Shown here piece by piece: positions 24,860 to 33,435 of a stretch of DNA of 43,613 bases. Source of the stretch: an uncultured Bacillota bacterium (GTDB taxonomy: Bacteria > Bacillota > Clostridia > Oscillospirales > Oscillospiraceae). The translations under genes were made by a program, and so were the position numbers. Under the pieces are notes generated by a model that worked only from the letters and a program-made list of their open reading frames with translations, was not told the origin of the DNA and did no database searches. The first letter of the stretch is position 1. Each line of letters starts with the position of its first letter. The DNA is taken from assembly GCA_947650875.1 (NCBI GenBank), contig CANSXE010000007.1, forward strand, positions 1 to 43,613, in the 5' to 3' direction.

Positions 24860-25549
24860 ATGAGACGGCTGATATCTTATCCCATTTCCCCCGATATGCC
24901 GGGCTGGCCGGGAAATCCCACCTACAGCGCGGCCCCCTTCGAGTCCATGGAGCAGGGGATGGCAGACAACACCTATACAGTGACGCTGTTCAACCACTTC
25001 GGTACCCACTTCGATGCCCCCCGGCACTTTACAGCCGACGGACCGACTATCTCGGACCTGCCCTTTGACACATTTTTCTATTCCGCTCCGCTGCTGCTGG
25101 ACATTCCAAAGGGGTCCCGGGAGAAGGTGGAGCCGGAGGACCTGATTCCCTTTGAGGAGCAGATTGGCCGGTGTGACCTGCTGATGATCCGCACCGGCTA
25201 TGCCCGGGTGCGCCGGGAGGACCCGGAGGAATACAGCCACAACAGTCCCGCCGTAAGCAGCCGGGCGGCCCGGTATCTGCGGGACCGCTTTACGGGGACG
25301 CTGAAAGCCGTCGCCCTGGACTTCCTGTCTCTGGCCACCCCCCATGATGACAGTGGCGACGGCGTGCTCGCCCATCAGATTATGCTGGGTAAGTTTCAGC
25401 CCGGATATATCTGCATCATTGAGGATGTGGACATGACCCGGCTGCCCTCGAAAATCAGCGCGGCGGCCGCCGTTCCGCTCTTTCTGGAGGGAATCGACAG
25501 CGGACCCGTTACCATGTGGGCAGAGACTGAGGAGCAGCATGGAAATTAA
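24860..25549 (+). CDS. Cyclase/kynurenine-formamidase-like metal hydrolase
   Basis: The 229-residue protein carries the cyclase-family signature VTLFNHFGTHFDAPRHF (about residues 41-57), in which the His and Asp residues bind zinc or manganese. It also has LLMIRTGYARV and the C-terminal EDVDMTRLPSKISAAAAVPL. The family hydrolyses amides such as N-formylkynurenine or isatin. No tryptophan pathway gene is adjacent, so the substrate is unknown. GGAGGAGGC precedes the ATG. The gene lies 17 bases after the pyrophosphatase gene and ends the operon at a strong terminator. Confidence 0.85.
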   Translation: MRRLISYPISPDMPGWPGNPTYSAAPFESMEQGMADNTYTVTLFNHFGTHFDAPRHFTADGPTISDLPFDTFFYSAPLLLDIPKGSREKVEPEDLIPFEEQIGRCDLLMIRTGYARVRREDPEEYSHNSPAVSSRAARYLRDRFTGTLKAVALDFLSLATPHDDSGDGVLAHQIMLGKFQPGYICIIEDVDMTRLPSKISAAAAVPLFLEGIDSGPVTMWAETEEQHGN

Positions 25550-25567
25550 ATCCGGAGAAAAAGCTGC

Positions 25568-25603
25568 AAAAACCGCAGGAATCTTAAAATTCCTGCGGTT
25601 TTT
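25568..25603. terminator. Bidirectional terminator between convergent operons
   Basis: A perfect 15-bp stem (25568-25582 with 25589-25603), a 6-base loop, A-run at the left and T-run at the right. It ends both the cyclase operon (plus) and the glycosyltransferase operon (minus, stop at 25626). Confidence 0.93.
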
Positions 25604-25625
25604 ATAAAACAGCAGCTTGACGGAT

Positions 25626-27047
25626 TTACCGGTCCTTGCGGCTGACCCGCTTGATCTGGCCCCAGGTCCCCTTGTTTTTCCGATAGCTTAACAGGGCGTT
25701 GAGCCGGATGAAGTCAAAGACGAACCGGAAGAAGACATTTTCAATCAGGCACATGATGCAGGCCCGCAGGACATCCTGAAAGCTGATGCGGAGGTTTTGG
25801 GTGTAGATGCGCTGGAAAAAGGCGGTGATGGTGAGGATGGAGCTGTAGAGGGCGAAGAGCAGATAGAACCGGAGGACAAACTGCCAGTCCAGCGGCCCCA
25901 CGATGGCGGTGGCGAAGGTGGCGGCCAGGCCCACCACCTCGATAATCGGGGAGTACAGCTCGTAGAGCAGATAGTAGAGGTAGGAGACGGTGCCCACCAT
26001 GCCGAAGCGGGATTTCAGGAACATGAAGCGGTACCGGGTGATGCACTGAAACAGACCGATGTGCCACCGGCGGCGCTGCTTGAAGAGGTCCCGCAGGGAG
26101 GAGGGGGCCTGGCTCCAGCAGACGGCGTTGGGCTCATAGCGGATGGAGTAGCGGGTCATGTTGTTCCGGCAGTAGACGTGGAGCTTGGCCACCAGTTCCA
26201 TGTCCTCCCCCAGCACGTCGGTGGCGTAGCCGCCGGCGGCGATGACCACGCTCTTTCTGAACAGGCCGAAGGCCCCGGAGATGATGAGGTTGCCGTTGAA
26301 GCCGTCCAGCAGGATGCGGGAAGCAAGAAAGGAGCGGTCGTACTCCATGACCTGCATACTGATCAGGAAGTTCCAGGGCAGGTGGTAGGGGATGGGCTGG
26401 CCGGGGTCCCGCTGGACGTGGGGGTCGAAGTCGATGCACTGGGCCACCCGGACCAGGCCGCCCACGGCCACCACGTTGTCGTCCTCCATAACGGGCTGGA
26501 CGATGCGCTCCAGGGAGTCCCGCTGGAGGACGGAGTCGGCGTCGATGCACAGGAAGTAGGGGTATTGGGAGATGTTGATGCCTGCGTTCAGGGCGTCTCC
26601 CTTGCCGCCGTTCTCCTTTTGCAGCAAAGTCAGCTGAATTTGGGTGCCGGGGGCCTCGTAGATGGCACGGATATCTTTACAGGGGATACTACGGCGGATG
26701 GGGCGGCTGACCTTCTGCATATGAAAGTAGTCGATGAGCACCTGGATGGTGTTGTCGGTGGAGCCGTCGTCCACCACAACGATCTCGTAGAGCTGATAGT
26801 CCAGTTCCAGCAGGGATTTTACGCTGTCCAGGATGGTGACCTCCTCGTTGTGGGCGGGCACCAGGACGGAGACGGGGAAGTAAAAGTTGTGCTTCAGCTC
26901 GTTTTTGATGGTGCGCATCCGGTCCGCCTGGTAGAGATGCCAGGCCCCGATGGCCACCGACAGGAGGAGGTAGGAGGCGTAGAGCAGCAAATAGAGGAGG
27001 AAAAATGTCTCTACTACGATCAGGGCATTTTGGACAAACTCGCTCAT
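25626..27047 (-). CDS. Membrane family-2 glycosyltransferase, processive polysaccharide synthase type
   Basis: The 473-residue protein has an N-terminal transmembrane segment (about 8-32), a cytoplasmic GT2 domain and about three C-terminal transmembrane segments (about 345-440). Synthase motifs are present in order: PVSVLVPAHNEE and VVVDDGSTDNT (first Asp), FLCIDADSVLQ (DxD), VLGEDMELV (catalytic Glu-Asp) and KQRRRWHIG (QxxRW). This is the arrangement of PgaC, hyaluronan and cellulose synthases, which polymerise a sugar and push the chain across the membrane. It overlaps the upstream anchored glycosidase-like gene by 4 bases (ATGA). It is the only polymerase-like enzyme in the operon, so it probably makes the glycan the others act on. 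Sugar identity is unknown. Confidence 0.88.
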   Translation of the reverse strand: MSEFVQNALIVVETFFLLYLLLYASYLLLSVAIGAWHLYQADRMRTIKNELKHNFYFPVSVLVPAHNEEVTILDSVKSLLELDYQLYEIVVVDDGSTDNTIQVLIDYFHMQKVSRPIRRSIPCKDIRAIYEAPGTQIQLTLLQKENGGKGDALNAGINISQYPYFLCIDADSVLQRDSLERIVQPVMEDDNVVAVGGLVRVAQCIDFDPHVQRDPGQPIPYHLPWNFLISMQVMEYDRSFLASRILLDGFNGNLIISGAFGLFRKSVVIAAGGYATDVLGEDMELVAKLHVYCRNNMTRYSIRYEPNAVCWSQAPSSLRDLFKQRRRWHIGLFQCITRYRFMFLKSRFGMVGTVSYLYYLLYELYSPIIEVVGLAATFATAIVGPLDWQFVLRFYLLFALYSSILTITAFFQRIYTQNLRISFQDVLRACIMCLIENVFFRFVFDFIRLNALLSYRKNKGTWGQIKRVSRKDR

Positions 27048-29476
27048 ACCGCCATTGGTACCTCGCTTTCCTCCTTCTCCGCCTGGCCCCCCAGGATGTA
27101 TCTCAGCATTTCGGCGGCGTAGGGGTCGCCGGAGAAGCCGTCCCTAGACTCCTCCCAGGTGCCGCCCAGGGTTTTCAGGGAGCGGGCGGCGTTCTGCCGG
27201 ACATGCCAGTTGGGGCTGCGCAGGGCGTCCTGAAGGGCCTGCTGGGTCTCGCCCCCGGGGTAGGAGGCCAGGGAGGAGGCCGCCGCGATGGACAGCTCGC
27301 CCCGCCCTTCCGTCTCCCCCTTCAGCAGCAGGAGAAGCATGGGCTGGGCCCCGGGAATGGCGTGGCGGCGGAAGTAGCGCACCAGGGTGAACCGGGTCTC
27401 GACGGGCAGCTCCTCCAGCTCCAGCTCCCGGAGAAAGTCCTCGGCAAAGCCGTCGCCGGTCAGGGAGTCGGCAAAGCGGACGACGCCCACCCAGAGGGCT
27501 TTGATCTGTTTCAATTCCACGCCGTAATACTGATAGTAGTCCCGGTGGACCCCCATGGCGGCGGGGTCGCCCACGTTCAGAAGGAGCCAGGGCAGGCGGA
27601 TCTCCACGCAGTTTGCGCCGAAGCAGAAGTCCGCCAGGGAGTTGTATTGGTCTGAGGTGCTGTCTCCGTTGCCGTGGACCAGCCTTCCGGTCTCCCAGAC
27701 CCCCAGGCGCTGGAGGGCCCGGGTCTCCGGGGTCAGATTGTCCACCAGCAGGGGGTTCCGCACCGCCATGCCCAGGGGCACAAAGCGGCCGCTGTTCTGG
27801 GTCGGAGGATCGTAGAAGGGGTCCTCCCCCTCCGTCTCAAACAGGAAGCGCTCCCGCAGGGGGTCACAGCGCTCCTGTACCAGCAGGCGGGTGTTGTCCG
27901 TCCCGTCCAGGCAGAGGAGGAGGTCGGCCTCCCGCTGAAAGGTCAGGGCGGGGCTGAGACAGACGGCGCTGCCCACCTCGGGGGAGAGGTCCAGGGGGAG
28001 ATATACCCGCTCCTCCCGGCTGACGCCCTCCAGCAGCAGATACAGCCCCTCCGCGTCATACCGGGCGGACAGACGCAGGCCGTCCCGCTCCAGAAGCAGG
28101 TCTCCCTCGGACCACTCGCCGGGACTGCCATCCAACACGCAGGCGTCCTCCGTCCCCGGCTCAAAGGCCATCAGGCCATAGTTCTGGCCCTCCGACTGGA
28201 GATCATGCCAGAGGTAGTGCCCGGTGGAGACGGCGGCAAAGGCGGTGTTCCAGCTCGTCCGCTCCCACTCGTCCTGCCAGGTGGACAGGAAGCCCCCGGC
28301 CCAGCCGCTGGACTCCAGGGCCTGACTGACCTCCACAAGCCGCTGGCCCTGGGTCCTCTCGTCGTTGGGGGATGTGTTCAGGAGGGTGGCCCCCCGGCTG
28401 GAGGAGAAGCCGTAGCCCGCCGCGATTACCGGCATGGTGTGGTACCGGCTGAGCAGCTCCAGGTAGCCGCCGTAGAGTTCCTGGGTGGGCAGTCCCTTCA
28501 GAAGGGGGCCAAGGGCCTGTTCCTGTCCGGCGGAGAGCCGGACGGAGAAGCTGTCGCAGAAGTCATAGAGCTGGTAGGCGGCGAAATAGCCCGCCACCAT
28601 GGAGGGGAGGGGGACCACGTGCTCCGGGTCGGTCCGGGCGTGTTTGGACAGCTGACGGGCGTAGACCTCCTCATACTCCAAAAAGTCATGGGAGGGGTCG
28701 CAGAGGAAGCCGATGGGCCGCTGCACGCCGTATTTGTCGGTCTCATAGCGGGTGATCCCGTCCATGACCCGGGTCATCACCGCTTCGAAGGGGGTGGCAT
28801 CCGCCGTGGTCTGGAAATAGGTCCCCTGGTAGACGCCGGAGTGGAGGGGGCTGTGGTCGGTGTAGGAGATGGTGTCCGGGGACCACTCAGTCCCCACCAG
28901 AAAGCCCACTGTCCAGGGGGAGACGTCCTTCCGGTAGGAGCTGCCGTCCCGGGTCATTCCGCCGGCCTGGTTTTTCCGCCCGTGCACCACGTCCACCATA
29001 CCCCTGCCGTTTCGCAGCAGGGCGTCCAGGAAGCCCTTGTCATAGGCGTCTTTGGAGCCGAAGCCCGCGCTGTCGCTCACGCCGAAGCCCTGAAGGAGGT
29101 ACAGGGGCTGGGTATGGCCGGTGTTGTAGGCGTAGAGGGCGTTGTAGAAGTCGTCGTCCAGGACGGTGGCCGTCCGGACGGCGTTGGCCCCCATCTCCCC
29201 GATGGCCTCCAGCCAGCGGAGATAGTCCTCCTTTGTGGGGGCGTAGGCGGTGGCGTAGTGCCCCGGGAGGGAGGAGGATATGTCCACCCCCCGCAGGAGC
29301 ATCGGGTCATAGCTCTGCCCGTTCCAGCGCTGGAACGATGGGCCTTCCGTCTGGAAGGGGACGGAAGGCCCATACCGCCCTCCGAGCCGCAGATAAAAGC
29401 CGCCATAGAATACGGACAGATAGAGCCCGACTCCCATAACCAGCAGCAGCACCGCCGCCGCTATGAATTTTTTCAT
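27044..29476 (-). CDS. Membrane-anchored glycosidase-like protein with HEAT-like C-terminus
   Basis: The 810-residue protein has an N-terminal membrane anchor (about 4-27) and an extracytoplasmic TIM-barrel-like domain (about 60-430): LLRGVDISSSLPGHYA, WLEAIGEMGANAVRTATVLD, GFLVGTEWSPDTISYTD, RPIGFLCDPSHDF, and GFLSTWQDEWERTSW, which has the look of glycoside hydrolase barrels with acidic residues at strand ends. A beta-rich region follows (about 450-660). The C-terminus (about 700-780) has HEAT-like helices (GRGELSIAAASSLASYPG, NWHVRQNAARSLKTLGG). No exact glycosidase family is recognised. It probably trims or shapes the exported polymer. GGAGG lies 5 bases before the ATG, and the stop overlaps the GT2 start. 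Confidence 0.68.
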   Translation of the reverse strand: MKKFIAAAVLLLVMGVGLYLSVFYGGFYLRLGGRYGPSVPFQTEGPSFQRWNGQSYDPMLLRGVDISSSLPGHYATAYAPTKEDYLRWLEAIGEMGANAVRTATVLDDDFYNALYAYNTGHTQPLYLLQGFGVSDSAGFGSKDAYDKGFLDALLRNGRGMVDVVHGRKNQAGGMTRDGSSYRKDVSPWTVGFLVGTEWSPDTISYTDHSPLHSGVYQGTYFQTTADATPFEAVMTRVMDGITRYETDKYGVQRPIGFLCDPSHDFLEYEEVYARQLSKHARTDPEHVVPLPSMVAGYFAAYQLYDFCDSFSVRLSAGQEQALGPLLKGLPTQELYGGYLELLSRYHTMPVIAAGYGFSSSRGATLLNTSPNDERTQGQRLVEVSQALESSGWAGGFLSTWQDEWERTSWNTAFAAVSTGHYLWHDLQSEGQNYGLMAFEPGTEDACVLDGSPGEWSEGDLLLERDGLRLSARYDAEGLYLLLEGVSREERVYLPLDLSPEVGSAVCLSPALTFQREADLLLCLDGTDNTRLLVQERCDPLRERFLFETEGEDPFYDPPTQNSGRFVPLGMAVRNPLLVDNLTPETRALQRLGVWETGRLVHGNGDSTSDQYNSLADFCFGANCVEIRLPWLLLNVGDPAAMGVHRDYYQYYGVELKQIKALWVGVVRFADSLTGDGFAEDFLRELELEELPVETRFTLVRYFRRHAIPGAQPMLLLLLKGETEGRGELSIAAASSLASYPGGETQQALQDALRSPNWHVRQNAARSLKTLGGTWEESRDGFSGDPYAAEMLRYILGGQAEKEESEVPMAV

Positions 29477-29489
29477 TCAAGCCTCCTGT

Positions 29490-31031
29490 CTAATGCACGC
29501 GCTGATTGGCAGAGTAGGAGGGGTGGCAGTACTGCCGCAGGGAGTCGATATGCGCATCCATCCACTGGCCCCGGTCTACGATGTAGTCCATCATCCATTC
29601 CACCGCCTCCTCATAGCTGGAGGGGTTCACGTCCCGCGAAGTGTCGTCACTGCCGATGGAGGGGAAACGGCGTTCCTGGTCGCCCACCTGATTTGGATCG
29701 AAGGTATAGCCCCAGACGGAGAAGTTCCGGTCCACAGCGCTGCCCAGCCAGGTTTCGATGTCCTTTTGATAGGCCAGAAGGTATTCCTCAGAGAGGACGC
29801 CCTGCCGCAGCTGACGGTAGCAGGAGATCACCCGCTCCACAAAGTCCTCGTCCTGCATCAGCTTGGCATACCAGCCCCGCTGGGAGAGAAGAAATCCCCG
29901 GCTGGAAATGGGCCGAAAAAAGTTGTCAAAGGCGTTGTTAAAGTCCCACACCGGCCCGATGGACAGCTTTCCCCGGGCGTCCCGATAGAAATAGGTGGAA
30001 TTTAGAAAGGTGTCATTGATCCCGAAGAACTCCATCAGAATGTAGTAGTTGACAAGGGAGTCCATGTCCAGCTCCTGTCTCCAGAGGTCGGAGCCGTTCA
30101 GCATCTCGGAAGAGTAGAGTATGCGCTCTGCTTCATTGTAATCCGCCTGCACATAGTCCTGCACCTGTTTGGTTTGCTTTGCCAACCCTGGATATAGCAG
30201 CTCCAGGCGCCGCCCCGGCTCCATCCGGTAGGAGTAGAAGCTGAAATTGTTCAGTACCTTCTCCGGATTGGTAAAGGGCTCAATTCGGACCAAATAGCTC
30301 AGTACCGGGTCCCCCGGCTCGTATTTCCGCAGAGCAAGCCGGTTTTCGTCTACGTCGATGGTCTCCATCAGGAGGTAGACCCCTTGGTACTCTCCGTCTA
30401 AAATCAGTTCGCAGAAGCGGGTATCCGGCACCCAGGTCCCCATCACCTCCGCTGAGAGATTCATGCACATGTAGTTGCGCATCAGGGTCTTGTCCAGAAA
30501 GGGGCCGTGGAGGGCCCACTCTTTACCGCTATTCATGCCCAGCAGCTCCATCCGCCGGTTGTCCAGGGGGTCGTCGTCCTTTACCGTTTTCAGGAGGAAA
30601 TTGCCCTTGGTGAACCACCGGGAGCTGTTGCCGCGGTAGCGGAACAGGGCGGTCCCGCCGGCGTCGGCGGGGTCGTCCTGGTGGTGCCAGACACCCTCTG
30701 TGGAGACTGTGGAAAACCGGACCAGAATCTCCTCTTCGCCGTTGTCCCCGGTGAGGTAGTCTGCGGTGTTCTCGGCCGCCCTTGCAGAGGGCCGGCCTGG
30801 AATGGTCTGGCCCCCGGTTTCAATGCGAATGATGGGCAGATGGGTACACAGCTCCGCTCCGCCTGAGCAGGAGGGACAGGGGCCCAGGTCCGCCTCGGAG
30901 GGCTGGGACAGGTGCTGTTGATACCGGTGGACGCCGGTCCGGCCCTCCATGTCCTGAAACAGGACGGAAAGCAGCAGCACGCATACCGCCATGCCCGCCA
31001 TGACTGCAACGCTTCGACGCATGGCCGTCAC
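29490..31031 (-). CDS. CotH-family secreted kinase-like protein
   Basis: The 513-residue protein has an N-terminal membrane anchor (about 8-26). The rest should be extracytoplasmic and matches the CotH family, atypical protein kinases first known from spore coats. Visible blocks are FRYRGNSSRWFTKGNF, the NSGKEWALHGPFLDKTLMRNY block, GEYQGVYLLMETIDVDENRL, and GPVWDFNNAFDNFF, which aligns with the family's metal-binding WDxDxxF. The second acidic residue is Asn here, so activity should be tested. A CPSCSGGAELC motif at about 52-62 could form a disulfide or bind metal. The GTG at 31031 overlaps the upstream stop by 4 bases; ATG 31022 is an alternative. It could phosphorylate a protein or the exported glycan. 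Confidence 0.85.
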   Translation of the reverse strand: MTAMRRSVAVMAGMAVCVLLLSVLFQDMEGRTGVHRYQQHLSQPSEADLGPCPSCSGGAELCTHLPIIRIETGGQTIPGRPSARAAENTADYLTGDNGEEEILVRFSTVSTEGVWHHQDDPADAGGTALFRYRGNSSRWFTKGNFLLKTVKDDDPLDNRRMELLGMNSGKEWALHGPFLDKTLMRNYMCMNLSAEVMGTWVPDTRFCELILDGEYQGVYLLMETIDVDENRLALRKYEPGDPVLSYLVRIEPFTNPEKVLNNFSFYSYRMEPGRRLELLYPGLAKQTKQVQDYVQADYNEAERILYSSEMLNGSDLWRQELDMDSLVNYYILMEFFGINDTFLNSTYFYRDARGKLSIGPVWDFNNAFDNFFRPISSRGFLLSQRGWYAKLMQDEDFVERVISCYRQLRQGVLSEEYLLAYQKDIETWLGSAVDRNFSVWGYTFDPNQVGDQERRFPSIGSDDTSRDVNPSSYEEAVEWMMDYIVDRGQWMDAHIDSLRQYCHPSYSANQRVH

Positions 31032-31705
31032 CCGCTGATCTCGTCGCTCTGGGTCACGGTGTTCACATACTCGGTACCGCCCAGGGCGTACAGGGCGTCG
31101 GAGATGTCCACGTCCTTCTGATAGTTCATCTGCCAGACCTTCCGGGGCATCTCATAGATCAGCTCCACATGCTCCGGCGTGGTGTTGCGTACCCGGAGGA
31201 GAGCCCGCTGCTTGAAGTAGGAAAAGACGATCCGCTCCATGTCCCCGCTGCGGTCCTTGGACCCCCGGATGATCAGCAGGATGCGGTTCTCGTTCCGCAC
31301 CCGGCCCAGGGCGAGGAGCACTACAAAGACCATCGCCGTGCCCACGCCGGCTACCAGATAGTCCCCCACGCCGCAGCAGATGCCCACGATAATGGTCCAG
31401 AATATGTAGGCGGTGTCCCGGGAGTCCTTGATAGCTGTTCGGAAGCGGACGATGGACAGCGCGCCCACCATGCCCAGGGACAGGGCGATGTTGTTGCCGA
31501 TGACGGTCATCACCGTGGCGGTCAGTATGGTGAGGGACACCAGGGACACGTTGAATTTTTTGCTGTAGGCCGTGCCCGCGTGGGTGTACCAGTAGGAGAT
31601 GTAGATGGCGGCGCTGAGCACCGCCGAGGCTGTGATGTGCAGCACAATCTCCTGTGTAGTCAGGGTTCCGCTCTCGGCCAGAAGCTGCGCGAGATACTCT
31701 CTCAT
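31028..31705 (-). CDS. DUF4956 polytopic membrane protein
   Basis: The 225-residue protein has about four transmembrane segments in its first half and the DUF4956 hallmark IALSLGMVGALSIVRFRTAIKD (about 75-96), followed by SRDTAYIFWTIIVGICCGVG. The C-terminal part (about 145-225) is soluble and predicted cytoplasmic. The molecular function of the family is not established, but it is frequently linked to genes for VTC domains and CotH proteins, as here. AAGGAG precedes the ATG; its stop overlaps the CotH start. It may form the membrane part of a polymerase or channel with the VTC-domain protein, which is inference. Confidence 0.88.
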   Translation of the reverse strand: MREYLAQLLAESGTLTTQEIVLHITASAVLSAAIYISYWYTHAGTAYSKKFNVSLVSLTILTATVMTVIGNNIALSLGMVGALSIVRFRTAIKDSRDTAYIFWTIIVGICCGVGDYLVAGVGTAMVFVVLLALGRVRNENRILLIIRGSKDRSGDMERIVFSYFKQRALLRVRNTTPEHVELIYEMPRKVWQMNYQKDVDISDALYALGGTEYVNTVTQSDEISG

Positions 31706-31718
31706 AGTCTGGGTCTCC

Positions 31719-32414
31719 TTAGAAGTAGAAATGTTTGCTGACCGTCCGGCTCAGGCAATATTTGCTGACTGAGAGCTCCCCGTTGGCCGCGCCGCTGAGC
31801 ATATCCTTGATGTAGCTCAGCAGGAAGCCGTTGTATTTGACCTCCAGCACCACTAGGGACTGGTCCTGAACAGGGTATTGGCAGAGATTGCTGTCGAAGA
31901 TGTTGAAATTGCTCTCGGTGGCAATGATGTGGTGGTCAAAGGTCACTCGGATTTTGTTCTCCCTGGCGATGAAGGCCCTCCGGCGGTACTCCACCACCGC
32001 CCGGGGGCGGTAGCAGTGGATGTTCATCACGGCGTAGCACTCCTGAGCCAGGGGCTCGGGACAGGCCAGCAGGCCGCTGTAATCCCCCCGGGTCAGGCGG
32101 ACGGCCTCCTCCCGGGGCAGGCGGAGGGACCGCTTCTTCTGCATCGCCCCCTCCTTCTGCTTTACCTCCAGCAGGGCGAAGGGGCTGTCCGGGCCGTAGC
32201 ACCGGAGCCGGATTTTTCGCCGGGTGGACAGGCCGTCCAGCTTCTCCTGAAAATCCCGGTCGTCCAGGGAGTCGAAGTAGAGGGAGCGGATGGGATAGCC
32301 GTCCCCCCAGTTGTGGGAGTCCTCCAGCATGAATTTGGCCAGATTGCCGCTGTGATAGTAGTAATCGGGCAGGCCGATGAGAAATTTTTTCTCCTGCCGC
32401 AGGACCACGTTCAC
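31719..32414 (-). CDS. VTC-domain (polyphosphate-polymerase-like) protein
   Basis: The 231-residue protein is a stand-alone VTC domain of the CYTH/triphosphate tunnel superfamily. The basic tunnel residues are visible in QEKKFLIGL, YPIRSLYFDSL, STRRKIRLRCYG, FALLEVKQK, MQKKRSLRL, ARENKIRVTFDHHI and VVLEVKYNGFLL. In yeast this domain of Vtc4 makes polyphosphate from ATP. The bacterial versions next to DUF4956 and CotH genes are uncharacterised as far as I know. No membrane segment is present, so it should act in the cytoplasm. GTG 32414 overlaps the upstream stop by 4 bases (GTGA). Confidence 0.9.
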   Translation of the reverse strand: MNVVLRQEKKFLIGLPDYYYHSGNLAKFMLEDSHNWGDGYPIRSLYFDSLDDRDFQEKLDGLSTRRKIRLRCYGPDSPFALLEVKQKEGAMQKKRSLRLPREEAVRLTRGDYSGLLACPEPLAQECYAVMNIHCYRPRAVVEYRRRAFIARENKIRVTFDHHIIATESNFNIFDSNLCQYPVQDQSLVVLEVKYNGFLLSYIKDMLSGAANGELSVSKYCLSRTVSKHFYF

Positions 32415-33112
32415 CGGTTCAGCACCTCCCGCAGAGTTTTATAGTCGTGATAGGCGATGGAGACCACCTGATCCGGGTAGGCCCGCTTCATGCCGGAGAC
32501 GTAGCTGTCCATGATCCCGTCAGGGTTTTCGTCCCACTGGTCCAGGGTGTAGGGCTCCACGTCCAGCACGATGCCCGCCAGCCGGGGGACGGTCTCCCAG
32601 GAAGTGCCGTCCGCCTCCCGCCGCTCCAGAAATTTCCGGGCTATCCGGCGGTTGAAGGCCGCCGCTTCCTCCACCGCTTCGCACAGCCTGACCCCCTCCG
32701 GGTCCAGTCCCCAGGAGGGGTCCCCGGTGAGGTGGTAGACGGTGACGCCCTCCTCCATGGCCCGCTCCGCGAAGAGGGACATCTGCTCCTGCCGGCTGTT
32801 CTTGGTGGAGAAATGCTGATACAGCACCGTAGCCCCCCGGGCCTTCATCACGGAGAAAATTTCTCCGTCGGTCTGGTTGACCGTCTCGGCGCTCCAGGAG
32901 AACACTCCGGCGGTTCCGCCGGGGGGCGGGAGGAGTCCGGCGAGCTGGGATGCGTAGACCGACGAACCCAGAGACAACGCCGCGCACAAGCAGGTGAGTA
33001 TACAGCAGCCAAGCCCCAGAAGGGCCTTATAACAGCCCTGTCCCCGGAGGAAAAGCCGGCGGGGCAAGCTGAAAAAATGATCTATTTCATGTGCGTAAAT
33101 TATTTGCTGCAC
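32411..33112 (-). CDS. Membrane-anchored TIM-barrel-like protein, first gene of the glycan operon
   Basis: The 233-residue protein has a basic N-terminus (SLPRRLFLRG), one transmembrane segment (about 30-55) and an extracytoplasmic domain. The stretch VPRLAGIVLDVEPYTLDQWD has the Asp-x-Glu at a strand end that is typical of glycosidase-like TIM barrels. ARGATVLYQHF and VSIAYHDYK fit other strands. The domain is short for a complete barrel, and no family is recognised. The start is a GTG at 33112 with AAGGAAGG about 12 bases upstream, a slightly long spacing, so the start is uncertain. It overlaps the VTC gene by 4 bases. Confidence 0.6.
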   Translation of the reverse strand: MQQIIYAHEIDHFFSLPRRLFLRGQGCYKALLGLGCCILTCLCAALSLGSSVYASQLAGLLPPPGGTAGVFSWSAETVNQTDGEIFSVMKARGATVLYQHFSTKNSRQEQMSLFAERAMEEGVTVYHLTGDPSWGLDPEGVRLCEAVEEAAAFNRRIARKFLERREADGTSWETVPRLAGIVLDVEPYTLDQWDENPDGIMDSYVSGMKRAYPDQVVSIAYHDYKTLREVLNR

Positions 33113-33185
33113 ACAAAATACACATCCTTCCTTCTAAATCTTTGCGGAAGATTAACGAGAAAAATATTAATAATCCCCATGCTAT

Positions 33186-33214
33186 ATAATATACTATTTT
33201 GCTTTCAAAATCAA
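33186..33214 (-). promoter_or_regulatory. Probable promoter of the six-gene glycan operon
   Basis: On the minus strand TTGATT (33209-33214) and TATTAT (33186-33191) are 17 bases apart in a markedly AT-rich patch. The start would lie about 67 bases before the first gene. The remaining part of the 33113-33435 gap holds the kduI 3' hairpins and otherwise nothing I can name. Confidence 0.6.
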
Positions 33215-33340
33215 GATATAATTACAGAATTACACATATTTCGGCCTTCAGAGAAAATGCGCCGAGCCTGCTCCGGCGAGATTTTATGCCGAGAAGCCGG
33301 ACCGGAAGGGGGGTATTTCATTCCTTAAGGAAACAGAGAA

Positions 33341-33424
33341 AAAGCCTGACATCGCAAGGCTTTGCTCAATAAAATGAAGGTAGAAATATTGGACAGTTCG
33401 ACTTAACTGCTCAATACTCCTACC
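33341..33424 (-). terminator. Terminator of the sugar operon preceded by a symmetric long hairpin
   Basis: Directly after the kduI stop, three short helices nest around a 6-base loop: GGTAG/CTACC (33379-33383, 33420-33424), TATTG/CAATA (33387-33391, 33412-33416) and CAGTT/AACTG (33394-33398, 33405-33409). The internal loops are symmetric, 3x3 and 2x2. After this comes an intrinsic terminator, AAAGCCT/AGGCTTT (33341-33347, 33357-33363), with T-rich sequence on minus. Confidence 0.7.
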
Positions 33425-33435
33425 CTCATTCGGGT

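Noticed and set aside
27674-29941. A 755-codon plus-strand open frame opposite the glycosidase-like gene.
   Set aside because: It has the same low-information composition, and no ribosome binding site or family motif was seen. The minus-strand genes overlap in operon fashion.
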